The notes under the pieces: model-generated | Told to the model about the DNA's origin: nothing | The model's database searches: none | What the model saw: only the letters and a program-made list of their open reading frames with translations | From: Panulirus ornatus | Lineage: Eukaryota > Arthropoda > Malacostraca > Decapoda > Palinuridae | Length of the DNA: 64,000 nt | Assembly: GCF_036320965.1 (NCBI RefSeq) | Contig: NC_092235.1 | Location: forward strand, 10,735,546 to 10,799,545 | Direction: 5' to 3' | Translations under genes and position numbers: made by a program | Shown: positions 1-24,290 of the stretch, piece after piece | Layout of the letters: every line of letters begins with the position of its first letter | How positions within the stretch are numbered: the stretch's first letter is position 1

Positions 1-45
1 TCTCAACCACTCTTATTCCCTTTGCCTTTGTACAATGGCACTATA
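1..45 (-). mobile_element. R01: short RTE-like LINE fragment
   Basis: Read on the minus strand, this matches the reverse transcriptase segment around residues 553-567 of the intact copy R12 (the [10 protein letters not shown] region). It ends at the TA-rich stretch 42-70. The break falls at the same point, the GTGCC of that codon run, as the left end of R04 at 4560. It runs off the window on the left, so its length is unknown. Confidence 0.7.
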
Positions 46-70
46 TACATACATATATACATATATATAT

Positions 71-311
71 TTCTTTCTTTCATACTATTCGCCATTTCCC
101 GCATTAGCGAGGTAGCGTTGAGAACAGAGGACTGGGCCCTTGAGGGAATATCCTCACCTGGGCCCCTTCTCTGTTCCCCTTCTCTTTTGGAAAATTAAAA
201 AAAAAGTGGGAGGGGAGGATTTCCAGCCCCCCGCTCCCTCCCCTTTTAGTCGCCTTCTACGACACGCAAGGAATACGTGGGAAGTATTCTTTCTCCCCTA
301 TCCCCAGGGAT

Positions 312-313
<2 letters not shown>
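71..313 (-). mobile_element. S01: LINE-derived SINE-like unit
   Basis: A non-autonomous unit of about 240 bp. Read on the minus strand it starts with ATCCCTGGGGATAGGGG (right end), continues through a GC-rich 5' part that matches the 5' UTR of R21, a T-run, a middle part and the terminal stem-loop GCTACCTCGC-N-GCGGG, and ends at the TA-rich stretch on the left. It has no ORF. The matching R 5' and 3' ends suggest an internally deleted R derivative rather than a tRNA-headed SINE, since no A or B box is visible. Confidence 0.75.

Positions 314-398
<85 letters not shown>
314..398. repeat. (TA)n microsatellite, about 85 bp
   Basis: An almost pure TA dinucleotide run between S01 and S02, followed by a T-run (398-411) that is the A-rich tail of S02. 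Confidence 0.95.
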
Positions 399-406
<8 letters not shown>

Positions 407-634
407 TTTTTCGTACTATTCGCCATTTCCCGCGTTAGCGAGGTAGCGTTAAGAACAGAGGACTGGGCCTTTGAGGGAATATCCTCACCTGGCCCCCTGC
501 TCTGTTCCTTCTTTTGGAAAATTGAAAATAACGAGAGGGGAGGATTTACAGCCACCCGCTCCCTCCCCTTTTAGTCGCCTTCTACGACACGCAGGGAATA
601 CGTGGGAAGCATTCTTTCTCCCCTATCCCCAGGG

Positions 635-636
<2 letters not shown>
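399..636 (-). mobile_element. S02: LINE-derived SINE-like unit
   Basis: A second minus-strand S unit, close to S01 in sequence and complete from its CCCCAGGGATAA 5' end (right) to the stem-loop and A-rich tail (left). TA repeats flank it on both sides. Confidence 0.75.

Positions 637-676
<40 letters not shown>
637..676. repeat. (TA)n microsatellite, about 40 bp
   Basis: TA run that joins the 5' end of S02 to the truncated endonuclease segment of R02. Confidence 0.9.
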
Positions 677-680
<4 letters not shown>

Positions 681-1360
681 AGCTCTTCACCATTTCCATT
701 TACAACACTGAACACCCCATGCATACCAATTATTCCCTCAACTGCCACATTACTCACCTTTGCATTCAAATCACCCATCACTATAACCCGGTCTCGTGCA
801 TCAAAACCGCTAACACACTCATTTAGCTGCTCCCAAAACACTTGCCTCTCATGATCTTTCTTCTCATGCCCAGGTGCATATGCACCAATAATCACCCACC
901 TCTCTCCATCAACTTTCAATTTTACCCATATTAATCGAGAATTTACTTTCTTACATTCTATCACATACTCCCACAACTCCTGTTTCAGGAGTATTGCTAC
1001 TCCTTCCCTTGCTCTTGTCCTCTCACTAACCCCTGACTTCACTCCCCAGACATTTCCAAACCACTCTTCCCCTTTACCCTTGAGCTTCGTTTCACTCAGA
1101 GCCAAAACATCCAGGTTCCTTTCCTCAAACATACTACCTATCTCTCCTTTTTTCACATCTTGGTTACATCCACACACATTTAGGCACCCCACTCTGAGCC
1201 TTCGAGGAGGATGAGCACTCCCCGCGTGACTCCTTCTTCTGTTTCCCATTTTAGAAAGTTAATACAAGGAGGGGAGGATTTCCGGCCCCCCGCTCCCGTC
1301 CCCTCTAGTCGCTTTCTACGACACGCGAGGAATACGTGGGAAGTATTCTTTCACCCCTAT
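677..1360 (-). pseudogene. R02: inverted 5' part of an RTE-like LINE (5' UTR plus endonuclease)
   Basis: The minus-strand reading frame from 1249 encodes residues 1-191 of the R protein: the endonuclease motifs up to GDLNAK (N24, E53, Y124 and D160/N162 in R12 numbering) are present, but the distal Asp and SDH motifs are missing. The part 1250-1360 is the 5' UTR, truncated at CACCCCTAT. The coding part stops exactly where R03, on the other strand, begins (residue 191 against 192/193), so the two are probably the inverted 5' segment and the 3' segment of one insertion. The alternative is two independent truncated insertions. Confidence 0.8.
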
Positions 1361-1569
1361 ATATATATATACATATAAAGAGTCACAGGTTACAAATGGT
1401 GGAGCAGAACTTTCTTCCATACAGATGTCTACTTTATGGCTTCAGGTTTACAGGTGGTAATCCGCTTACGGTCCAAGATGTGATATGAGACTGAGCTACT
1501 CAAAGAAACTCTCGCCGTTGGTCAGTTGTTTCGTAGGATCAACATATCAGCTACAGTGGACTTAATGTG
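1361..1569. other. Unassigned spacer between R02 and R03
   Basis: A short TA run is followed by about 190 bp of balanced-composition sequence that I cannot match to any other repeat in the window and that has no convincing ORF. It may be host DNA or filler at the joint of the inverted insertion. Confidence 0.6.
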
Positions 1570-4183
1570 TCCCTATTTATGTGCTGAAAAAGGACTGATG
1601 ATTGGGAATACCTGGTTTAAAAAGCGAGATATACATAAGTATACTTATGTAAGTAGGAGAGATGGCCAGAGAGCATTATTGGATTACGTGTTAATTGACA
1701 GGCGTGCGAAAGAGAGACTTTTGGATGTCAATGTGCTGAGAGGTGCAACTGGAGGGATGTCTGATCATTATCTTGTGGAGGCTAAGGTGAAGATTAGTAT
1801 GGGTTTTCAGAAAAGAAGAGTGAATGTTGGGGTGAAGAAGGTGGTGAGAGTAAGTGAGCTTGGGAAGGAGACCTGTGTGAAGAAGTATCAGGAGAGACTG
1901 TGTACAGAATGGAAAAAGGTGAGAACAATGGAAGTAAGGGGAGTGGGGGAGGAATGGGATGTATTTAGGGAATCAGTGATGGATTGCGCAAAAGATGCTT
2001 GTGGCATGAGAAGAGTGGGAAGTGGGCTGTTTAGAAAGGGTAGTGAGTGGTGGGATGAAGAAGTAAGAGTATTAGTGAAAGAGAAGAGAGAGGCATTTGG
2101 ACGATTTTTGCAGGGAAAAAATGCAATTGAGTGGGAGAAGTATAAAAGAAAGAGACAGGAGGTCAAGAGAAAGGTGCAAGAGGTGAAAAAAAGGGCAAAT
2201 GAGAGTTGGGGTGAGAGACTATCATTAAATTTTAGGGAGAATAAAAAGATGTTCTGGAAGGAGGTAAATAGGGTGCGTAAGACAAGGGAGCAAATGGGAA
2301 CTTCAGTGAAGGGCGTAAATGGGGAGGTGATAACAAGTAGTGGTGATGTGAGAAGGAGATGGAATGAGTATTTTGAAGGTTTGTTGAATGTGTCTGATGA
2401 CAGAGTGGCAGATATAGGGTGTTTGGGTCGAGGTGGTGTGCAAAGTGAGAGGGTTAGGGAAAATGATTTGGTAAACAGAGAAGAGGTAGTAAAAGCTTTG
2501 CGGAAGATGAAAGCCGGCAAGGCAGCAGGTTTGGATGGTATTGCTGTGGAATTTATTAAAAAAGGGGGTGACTGTATTGTTGACTGGTTGGTAAGGTTAT
2601 TTAATGTATGTATGACTCATGGTGAGGTGCCTGAGGATTGGCGGAATGCGTGCATAGTACCATTGTACAAAGGCAAAGGGGATAAGAGTGAGTGCTCAAA
2701 TTACAGAGGTATAAGTTTGTTGAGTATTCCTGGTAAATTATATGGGAGGGTATTGATTGAGAGGGTGAAGGCATGTACAGAGCATCAGATTGGGGAAGAG
2801 CAGTGTGGTTTCAGAAGTGGTAGAGGATGTGTGGATCAGGTGTTTGCTTTGAAGAATGTATGTGAGAAATACTTAGAAAAGCAAATGGATTTGTATGTAG
2901 CATTTATGGATCTGGAGAAGGCATATGATAGAGTTGATAGAGGTGCTCTGTGGAAGGTATTAAGAATATATGGTGTGGGAGGCAAGTTGTTAGAAGCAGT
3001 GAAAAGTTTTTATCGAGGATGTAAGGCATGTGTACGTGTAGGAAGAGAGGAAAGTGATTGGTTCTCAGTGAATGTAGGTTTGCGGCAGGGGTGTGTGATG
3101 TCTCCATGGTTGTTTAATTTGTTTATGGATGGGGTTGTTAGGGAGGTAAATGCAAGAGTCTTGGAAAGAGGGGCAAGTATGAAGTCTGTTGGGGATGAGA
3201 GAGCTTGGGAAGTGAGTCAGTTGTTGTTCGCTGATGATACAGCGCTGGTGGCGGATTCAGGTGAGAAACTGCAGAAGCTGGTGACGGAGTTTGGTAAAGT
3301 GTGTGGAAGAAGAAAGTTAAGAGTAAATGTGAATAAGAGCAAGGTTATTAGGTACAGTAGGGTTGAGGGTCAAGTCAATTGGGAGGTGAGTTTGAATGGT
3401 GAAAAACTGGAGGAAGTGAAGTGTTTTAGATATCTGGGAGTGGATCTGTCAGCGGATGGAACCATGGAAGCGGAAGTGGATCATAGGGTGGGGGAGGGGG
3501 CGAAAATTTTGGGAGCCTTGAAAAATGTGTGGAAGTCGAGAACATTATCCCGGAAAGCAAAAATGGGTATGTTTGAAGGAATAGTAGTTCCAACAATGTT
3601 GTATGGTTGCGAGGCGTGGGCTATGGATAGAGTTGTGCGCAGGAGGATGGATGTGCTGGAAATGAGATGTTTGAGGACAATGTGTGGTGTGAGGTGGTTT
3701 GATTCGAGTAAGTAACGTAAGGGTAAGAGAGATGTGTGGAAATAAAAAGAGCGTGGTTGAGAGAGCAGAAGAGGGTGTTTTAAAATGGTTTGGGCACATG
3801 GAGAGAATGAGTGAGGAAAGATTGACCAAGAGGATATATGTGTCGGAGGTGGAGGGAACGAGGAGAAGAGGGAGACCAAATTGGAGGTGGAAAGATGGAG
3901 TGAAAAAGATTTTGTGTGATCGGGGCCTGAACATGCAGGAGGGTGAAAGGAGGGCAAGGAATAGAGTGAATTGGAGCGATGTGGTATACAGGGGTTGACG
4001 TGCTGTCAGTGGATTGAATCAAGGCATGTGAAGCGTCCGGGGTAAACCATGGAAAGCTGTGTAGGTATGTATATTTGTGTGTGTGGACGTGTGTATGTAC
4101 ATGTGTATGGGGGGGGTTGGGCCATTTCTTTCGTCTGTTTCCTTGCGCTACCTCGCAAACGCGGGAGACAGCGACAAAGTATA

Positions 4184-4200
<17 letters not shown>
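1570..4200 (+). pseudogene. R03: 5'-truncated RTE-like LINE with one frameshift
   Basis: The copy covers residues 193-998 plus the short 3' UTR and an A-run (4183-4200). It keeps the distal endonuclease motifs (LLDYVLID and SDHYLVE) and the full RT domain with [14 protein letters not shown] single extra T near 3703 shifts the frame at WFDRVSNV: the first frame stops at 3715 and the C-terminal domain continues in another frame to the normal stop at 3998. Otherwise it is close to R12, so it belongs to the young subfamily. Confidence 0.88.
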
Positions 4201-7472
<3,272 letters not shown>

Positions 7473-7481
7473 TTTGCGAAG

Positions 7482-15882
<8,401 letters not shown>

Positions 15883-15961
<79 letters not shown>
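15883..15961. repeat. (TA)n microsatellite, about 79 bp
   Basis: TA run between the truncated 5' end of R09 and the A-rich tail of S04. Confidence 0.95.
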
Positions 15962-16628
<667 letters not shown>

Positions 16629-18449
16629 ATTTTTTTTTTTTTGCCGCTGTCTCCCGCGTTTGCGAGGTAGCGCAAGGAAACAGACGAAAGAAATGGCCCA
16701 ACCCCCCCCCCCCCCCCCCCCCCATACACATGTACATACACACGTCCACACACGCAAATATACATACCTACACAGCTTTCCATGGTTTACCCCAGACGCT
16801 TCACATGCCTTGCTTCAATCCACTGACAGCACGTCAACCCCGGTATACCACATCGCTCCAATTCACTCTATTCCTTGCCCTCCTTTCACCCTCCTGCATG
16901 TTCAGGCCCCGATCACACAAAATCTTTTTCACTCCATCTTTCCACCTCCAATTTGGTCTCCCTCTTCTCCTCGTTCCCTCCACCTCCGACACATATATCC
17001 TCTTGGTCAATCTTTCCTCACTCATTCTCTCCATGTGCCCAAACCATTTCAAAACACCCTCTTCTGCTCTCTCAACCACGCTCTTTTTATTTCCACACAT
17101 CTCTCTTACCCTTACGTTACTTACTCGATGAAACCACCTCACACCACATATTGTCCTCAAATATCTCATTTCCAGCACATCCATCCTCCTGCGCACAACT
17201 CTATCCATAGCCCACGCCTCGCAACCATACAACATTGTTGGAACCACTATTCCTTCAAACATCCCCATTTTTGCTTTCCGAGATAATGTTCTCGACTTCC
17301 ACACATTTTTCAAGGCTCCCAGAATTTTCGCCCCCTCCCCCACCCTATGATCCACTTGCGCTTCCATGTTTCCATCCGCTGCCAGATCCACTCCCAGATA
17401 TCTAAAACACTTCACTTCCTCCAGCTTTTCTCCATTCAAACTCACCTCCCAATTGACTTGACCCTCAACCCTACTGTACCTAATAACCTTGCTCTTATTC
17501 ACATTTACTCTTAACTTTCTTCTTTCACACACTTTACCAAACTCAGTCACCACCTTCTGCAGTTTCTCACATGAATCAGCCACCAGCGCTGTATCATCAG
17601 CGAACAACAACTGACTCACTTCCCAAGCTCTCTCATCCCCAACAGACTTCATACTTGCCCCTCTTTCCAGGACTCTTGCATTTACCTCCCTAACAACCCC
17701 ATCCATAAACAAATTAAACAACCATGGAGACATCACACACCCCTGTCGCAAACCTACATTCACTGAGAACCAATCACTTTCCTCTCTTCCTACACGTACA
17801 CATGCCTTACATCCTCGATAAAAACTTTTCACTGCTTCTAACAACTTGCCTCCCACACCATATATTCTTAATACCTTCCACAGAGCATCTCTATCAACTC
17901 TATCATATGCCTTCTCCAGATCCATAAATGCTACATACAAATCCATTTGCTTTTCTAAGTATTTCTCACATACATTCTTCAAAGCAAACACCTGATCCAC
18001 ACATCCTCTACCACTTCTGAAACCGCACTGCTCTTCCCCAATCTGAAACTCTGTACATGCCTTCACCCTCTCAATCAATACCCTCCCATATAATTTACCA
18101 GGAATACTCAACAAACTTATACCTCTGTAATTTGAGCCCTCACTCTTATCCCCTTTGCCTTTGTACAATGGCACTATGCACGCATTCCGCCAATCCTCAG
18201 GCACCTCACCATGAGTCATACATACATTAAATAACCTTACCAACCAGTCAACAATACAGTCACCCCCTTTCTTAATAAATTCCACTGCAATACCATCCAA
18301 ACCTGCTGCCTTGCCGGCTTTCATCTTCCGCAAAGCTTTTACTACCTCTTTTCTGTTTACCAAATCATTTTCCCTAACCCTCTCACTTTGCACACCACCT
18401 CGACCAAAACACCCTATATCTGCCACTCTGCCACTCTTTGTTGAATGTG

Positions 18450-18455
<6 letters not shown>
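16629..18455 (-). pseudogene. R10: 5'-truncated RTE-like LINE, open frame of 530 residues
   Basis: The minus-strand frame 18426-16834 covers residues 469-998 without a stop, with all RT motifs ([48 protein letters not shown]) and the C-terminal domain. The 3' UTR is short form and contains a long C-run (about 16705-16722). At the 5' end, 18435-18455 is a tiny inverted piece of the next upstream sequence, so the tip of the element folds back on itself before entering TA. Confidence 0.87.
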
Positions 18456-20083
<1,628 letters not shown>

Positions 20084-20123
20084 ATATATATATATATATA
20101 AATATACATATATATTATACAAA

Positions 20124-20196
20124 GCTCCAACAGCCAGGATCGAACCTGGGACCCCTTGTGCAAGAGGCAGGCATGCTAACCGCTAGGCTAAGGGAC
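20124..20196 (-). tRNA. tRNA-like sequence in the left foldback arm (probable pseudogene)
   Basis: The reverse complement of the right-arm sequence. It has A and B boxes, but the ends do not pair as a 7-bp acceptor stem, so I do not regard it as a functional tRNA. Confidence 0.35.
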
Positions 20197-20375
20197 TGTA
20201 TAATAGGAAATAACTATTCGCAATACTAAGTACTCGAATACCCTTCGTCTCACAATGGTGAGCAACGGGGTCTATCGGTTGTTTCCGAACAGAACACATA
20301 GCCAGCTGATAGCGTTTTACCGAACCTGACTGTACTTAGTACTTAGTATTTCGAATAGTTGTTTCCTATTATACA

Positions 20376-20448
20376 GTCCCTTAGCCTAGCGGTTAGCATG
20401 CCTGCCTCTTGCACAAGGGGTCCCAGGTTCGATCCTGGCTGTTGGAGC
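20376..20448 (+). tRNA. tRNA-like sequence in the right foldback arm (probable pseudogene)
   Basis: A-box-like TAGCCTAGCGG near 20382, CTTGCAC at the anticodon-loop position (TGC, Ala-like; GCA, Cys-like, if the loop shifts by one) and B box 20426-20435 inside a CCAG/CTGG arm. The acceptor stem does not form and no T-run terminator follows. tRNA-derived, function doubtful. Confidence 0.35.
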
Positions 20449-20455
20449 TTTGTAT

Positions 20456-20496
20456 GTTCTATGAAGGTGCGCGTTCATATACGCTTTATTCGTATG

Positions 20497-20585
<89 letters not shown>

Positions 20586-20659
20586 TTAATGTATATATAT
20601 GTATATATACATATATATATATGTATATATATGTATATATACATATATATGTATATGTA

Positions 20660-20698
<39 letters not shown>

Positions 20699-20741
20699 GT
20701 ATTTAATGTATATATATGTATTTAATGTATATATATGTATT
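20456..20741. repeat. TA array with higher-order TGTATTTAATG units
   Basis: About 40 bp of plain sequence is followed by pure TA (20501-20583) and then TA mixed with TG/CA variants. The phrase GTATTTAATGTATATATATG recurs near 20581, 20699 and 20716. It passes into R12 at TGTATTAACTTTC, with microhomology to the R12 5' UTR (TTGTATTAAC). Confidence 0.9.
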
Positions 20742-23700
20742 AACTTTCTAAAATGGGAAACAGAAGAAGGAGTCACGCGGGGAGTGATCATCCTCCTCGA
20801 AGGCTCAGAGTGGGGTGCCTAAATGTGTGTGGATGTAACCAAGATGTGAAAAAAGGAGAGATAGGTAGTATGTTTGAGGAAAGGAACCTGGATGTTTTGG
20901 CTCTGAGTGAAACGAAGCTCAAGGGTAAAGGGGAAGAGTGGTTTGGAAATGTCTGGGGAGTGAAGTCAGGGGTTAGTGAGAGGACAAGAGCAAGGGAAGG
21001 AGTAGCAATACTCCTGAAACAGGAGTTGTGGGAGTATGTGATAGAATGTAAGAAAGTAAATTCTCGATTAATATGGGTAAAATTGAAAGTTGATGGAGAG
21101 AGGTGGGTGATTATTGGTGCATATGCACCTGGGCATGAGAAGAAAGATCATGAGAGGCAAGTGTTTTGGGAGCAGCTAAATGAGTGTGTTAGCGGTTTTG
21201 ATGCACGAGACCGGGTTATAGTGATGGGTGATTTGAATGCAAAGGTGAGTAATGTGGCAGTTGAGGGAATAATTGGTATGCATGGGGTGTTCAGTGTTGT
21301 AAATGGAAATGGTGAAGAGCTTGTAGATTTATGTGCTGAAAAAGGACTGATGATTGGGAATACCTGGTTTAAAAAGCGAGATATACATAAGTATACTTAT
21401 GTAAGTAGGAGAGATGGCCAGAGAGCGTTATTGGATTACGTGTTAATTGACAGGCGTGCGAAAGAGAGACTTTTGGATGTTAATGTGCTGAGAGGTGCAA
21501 CTGGAGGGATGTCTGATCATTATCTTGTGGAGGCTAAGGTGAAGATTAGTATGGGTTTTCAGAAAAGAGGAGTGAATGTTGGGGTGAAGAAGGTGGTGAG
21601 AGTAAGTGAGCTTGGGAAGGAGACCTGTGTGGGGAAGTACCAGGAGAGACTGTGTACAGAATGGAAAAAGGTGAGAACAATGGAAGTAAGGGGAGTCGGG
21701 GAGGAATGGGATGTATTTAGGGAATCAGTGATGGATTGCGCAAAAGATGCTTGTGGCATGAGAAGAGTGGGAGGTGGGCTGTTTAGAAAGGGTAGTGTGT
21801 GGTGGGATGAAGAAGTAAGAGTATTAGTGAAAGAGAAGAGAGAGGCATTTGGACGATTTTTGCAGGGAAAAAATGCAATTGAGTGGGAGAAGTATAAAAG
21901 AAAGAGACAGGAGGTCAAGAGAAAGGTGCAAGAGGTGAAAAAAAGGGCAAATGAGAGTTGGGGTGAGAGACTATCAGTAAATTTTAGGGAGAATAAAAAG
22001 ATGTTCTGGAAGGAGGTAAATAGGGTGCGTAAGACAAGGGAGCAAATGGGAACTTCAGTGAAGGGCGTAAATGGGGAGGTGATAACAAGTAGCGGTGATG
22101 TGAGAAGGAGATGGAATGAGTATTTTGAAGGTTTGTTGAATGTGTCTGATGACAGAGTGGCAGATATAGGGTGTTTTGGTCGAGGTGGTGTGCAAAGTGA
22201 GAGGGTTAGGGAAAATGATTTGGTAAACAGAGAAGAGGTAGTAAAAGCTTTGCGGAAGATGAAAGCCGGCAAGGCAGCAGGTTTGGATGGTATTGCAGTG
22301 GAATTTATTAAGAAAGGGGGTGACTGTATTGTTGACTGGTTGGTAAGGTTATTTAATGTATGTATGACTCATGGTGAGGTGCCTGAGGATTGGCGGAATG
22401 CGTGCATAGTGCCATTGTACAAAGGCAAAGGGGATAAGAGTGAGTGCTCAAATTACAGAGGTATAAGTTTGTTGAGTATTCCTGGTAAATTATATGGGAG
22501 GGTATTGATTGAGAGGGTGAAGGCATGTACAGAGCATCAGATTGGGGAAGAGCAGTGCGGTTTCAGAAGTGGTAGAGGATGTGTGGATCAGGTGTTTGCT
22601 TTGAAGAATGTATGTGAGAAATACTTAGAAAAGCAAAGGGATTTGTATGTAGCATTTATGGATCTGGAGAAGGCATATGATAGAGTTGATAGAGATGCTC
22701 TGTGGAAGGTATTAAGAATATATGGTGTGGGAGACAAGTTGTTAGAAGCAGTGAAAAGTTTTTATCGAGGATGTAAGGCATGTGTACGTGTAGGAAGAGA
22801 GGAAAGTGATTGGTTCTCAGTGAATGTAGGTTTGCGGCAGGGGTGTGTGATGTCTCCATGGTTGTTTAATTTGTTTATGGATGGGGTTGTAAAGGAGGTA
22901 AATGCAAGAGTCCTGGAAAGAGGGGCAAGTATGAAGTCTGTTGGGGATGAGAGAGCTTGGGAAGTGAGTCAATTGTTGTTCGCTGATGATACAGCGCTGG
23001 TGGCTGATTCATGTGAGAAACTGCAGAAGCTGGTGACTGAGTTTGGTAAAGTGTGTGGAAGAAGAAAGTTGAGAGTAAATGTGAATAAGAGCAAGGTTAT
23101 TAGGTACAGTAGGGGTGAGGGTCAAGTCAATTGGGAGGTGAGTTTGAATGGAGAAAAACTGGAGGAAGTGAAGTGTTTTAGATATCTGGGAGTGGATCTG
23201 TCAGCGGATGGAACCATGGAAGCGGAAGTGGATCATAGGGTGGGGGAGGGGGCGAAAATTTTGGGAGCCTTGAAAAATGTGTGGAAGTCGAGAACATTAT
23301 CTCGGAAAGCAAAAATGGGTATGTTTGAGGGAATAGTGGTACCAACAATGCTGTATGGTTGCGAGGCGTGGGCTATGGATAGAGATGTGCGCAGGAGGAT
23401 GGATGTGCTGGAAATGAGATGTTTGAGGACAATGTGTGGTGTGAGGTGGTTTGAGCGAGTAAGTAACGTAAGGGTAAGAGAGATGTGTGGAAATAAAAAG
23501 AGCGTGGTTGAGAGAGCAGAAGAGGGTGTTTTGAAATGGTTTGGGCACATGGAGAGAATGAGTGAGGAGAGATTGACCAAGAGGATATATGTGTCGGAGG
23601 TGGAGGGAACGAGGAGAAGAGGGAGACCAAATTGGAGGTGGAAAGATGGAGTGAAAAAGATTTTGTGTGATCGGGGCCTGAACATGCAGGAGGGTGAAAG

Positions 23701-23930
23701 GAGGGCAAGAAATAGAGTGAATTGGAGTCATGTGGTATACAGGGGTTGACGTGCTGTCAGTGGATTGAAGCAAGGCATGTGAAGCGTCTGGGGTAAACCA
23801 TGGAAAGCTGTGTAGGTATGTATATTTGCGTGTGTGGACGTGTGTATGTACATGTGTATGGGGGGGGGGGGGCCATTTCTTTCGTCTGTTTCCTTGCGCT
23901 ACCTCGCAAACGCGGGAGACAGCGACAAAG

Positions 23931-23963
<33 letters not shown>
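20742..23963 (+). mobile_element. R12: nearly complete RTE-like LINE with intact ORF
   Basis: Contains about 11 bp of the 5' UTR, the full ORF, the short-form 3' UTR with the terminal stem-loop (about 23897-23925) and a run of about 30 A that leads into TA. Compared with R21 it lacks roughly 110 bp of 5' UTR. It is the best candidate in the window for a recently active protein source. Confidence 0.9.
20753..23749 (+). CDS. RTE-like non-LTR retrotransposon polyprotein (endonuclease-reverse transcriptase), 998 aa
   Basis: This protein would nick the target DNA and reverse-transcribe the element RNA at the nick (target-primed reverse transcription). Domains in order: an APE-type endonuclease at about 18-265 with LNVCGCN (N24), LSETK (E53), YAPGH (Y124), VMGDLNAK (D160, N162), LLDYVLID (D228) and SDHY (D255, H256), so all catalytic positions are present; a basic linker at about 270-450; reverse transcriptase at about 490-790 with [59 protein letters not shown] and [12 protein letters not shown] (catalytic D745, D746); and a C-terminal domain with [16 protein letters not shown] and [11 protein letters not shown], typical of RTE-type proteins. 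There is no RNase H and no separate ORF1, as expected for RTE. The start Met aligns with R21 and lies just after the 5' UTR. Uncommon residues against the other copies are R for M in KQRDLYVAF and D for V in DRDVRRRMD, so activity is unproven. Confidence 0.9.
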   Translation: MGNRRRSHAGSDHPPRRLRVGCLNVCGCNQDVKKGEIGSMFEERNLDVLALSETKLKGKGEEWFGNVWGVKSGVSERTRAREGVAILLKQELWEYVIECKKVNSRLIWVKLKVDGERWVIIGAYAPGHEKKDHERQVFWEQLNECVSGFDARDRVIVMGDLNAKVSNVAVEGIIGMHGVFSVVNGNGEELVDLCAEKGLMIGNTWFKKRDIHKYTYVSRRDGQRALLDYVLIDRRAKERLLDVNVLRGATGGMSDHYLVEAKVKISMGFQKRGVNVGVKKVVRVSELGKETCVGKYQERLCTEWKKVRTMEVRGVGEEWDVFRESVMDCAKDACGMRRVGGGLFRKGSVWWDEEVRVLVKEKREAFGRFLQGKNAIEWEKYKRKRQEVKRKVQEVKKRANESWGERLSVNFRENKKMFWKEVNRVRKTREQMGTSVKGVNGEVITSSGDVRRRWNEYFEGLLNVSDDRVADIGCFGRGGVQSERVRENDLVNREEVVKALRKMKAGKAAGLDGIAVEFIKKGGDCIVDWLVRLFNVCMTHGEVPEDWRNACIVPLYKGKGDKSECSNYRGISLLSIPGKLYGRVLIERVKACTEHQIGEEQCGFRSGRGCVDQVFALKNVCEKYLEKQRDLYVAFMDLEKAYDRVDRDALWKVLRIYGVGDKLLEAVKSFYRGCKACVRVGREESDWFSVNVGLRQGCVMSPWLFNLFMDGVVKEVNARVLERGASMKSVGDERAWEVSQLLFADDTALVADSCEKLQKLVTEFGKVCGRRKLRVNVNKSKVIRYSRGEGQVNWEVSLNGEKLEEVKCFRYLGVDLSADGTMEAEVDHRVGEGAKILGALKNVWKSRTLSRKAKMGMFEGIVVPTMLYGCEAWAMDRDVRRRMDVLEMRCLRTMCGVRWFERVSNVRVREMCGNKKSVVERAEEGVLKWFGHMERMSEERLTKRIYVSEVEGTRRRGRPNWRWKDGVKKILCDRGLNMQEGERRARNRVNWSHVVYRG

Positions 23964-24092
<129 letters not shown>

Positions 24093-24290
24093 GTTTTTTG
24101 TATGTTTTGAACAATCACATGTTTACGAAATGGCGTCCTAGCTTTGTCTCTTCGATGTATATCAACTGACTGTTATATTTCTCTCTTGTGTCTCCCCTGA
24201 TGATGTGATTATTACACGAAAGTGCACTTGAGAACTTTCGTGGACTCATAGGAATATCTTGATCACGCGCAAAATTGTGATCCTTTCCAA
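24093..24290 (+). mobile_element. P03: 3' end of a Penelope-like element
   Basis: Only the non-coding 3' region is present: the sequence from the stop-codon region, the hammerhead motif, then GGACTCATAGG and a terminal hairpin GATCAC...GTGATC followed by CCTTTCCAATATAT. It lacks about 15 bp (the TTTCATTTTCCCC part) seen after the hammerhead in P04. Confidence 0.8.
24193..24233 (+). ncRNA. Type I hammerhead ribozyme motif of P03
   Basis: Core CTGATGA at 24197-24203, GAAA at 24218-24221 and helix III hairpin AG-TGCA-CT are all kept. Helix I pairs TCCC (24193-24196) with GAGA (24230-24233) with one mismatch, so folding is weaker than in P04. The predicted cleavage site follows U24229. Confidence 0.55.

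Larger units (their letters stand above)
20117..20455. mobile_element. Foldback element with 118-bp inverted repeats carrying a tRNA-like sequence
   Basis: Left arm 20117-20234 and right arm 20338-20455 are near-perfect reverse complements around a central spacer of about 103 bp. Each arm contains an A-box-like TAGCCTAGCGG and a B box GGTTCGATCC in the correct order and spacing for a tRNA gene. There is no ORF. It could be a MITE-like element built from a tRNA-derived sequence, or a tRNA-related SINE pair that inserted head to head. TA-rich DNA flanks both sides. Confidence 0.7.

Noticed and set aside
20376..20448. Functional tRNA-Ala gene
   Set aside because: A and B boxes are good, but the acceptor stem does not pair, the T loop is one base short and no terminator follows. 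Kept only as a tRNA-like sequence inside the foldback element.
21559..22272. Long antisense open frames opposite the R ORF (Ser/Leu/Pro-rich, up to 237-277 codons)
   Set aside because: They recur in every copy opposite conserved sense codons and follow from the purine-rich sense strand lacking antisense stops. No conserved start or independent constraint is visible.
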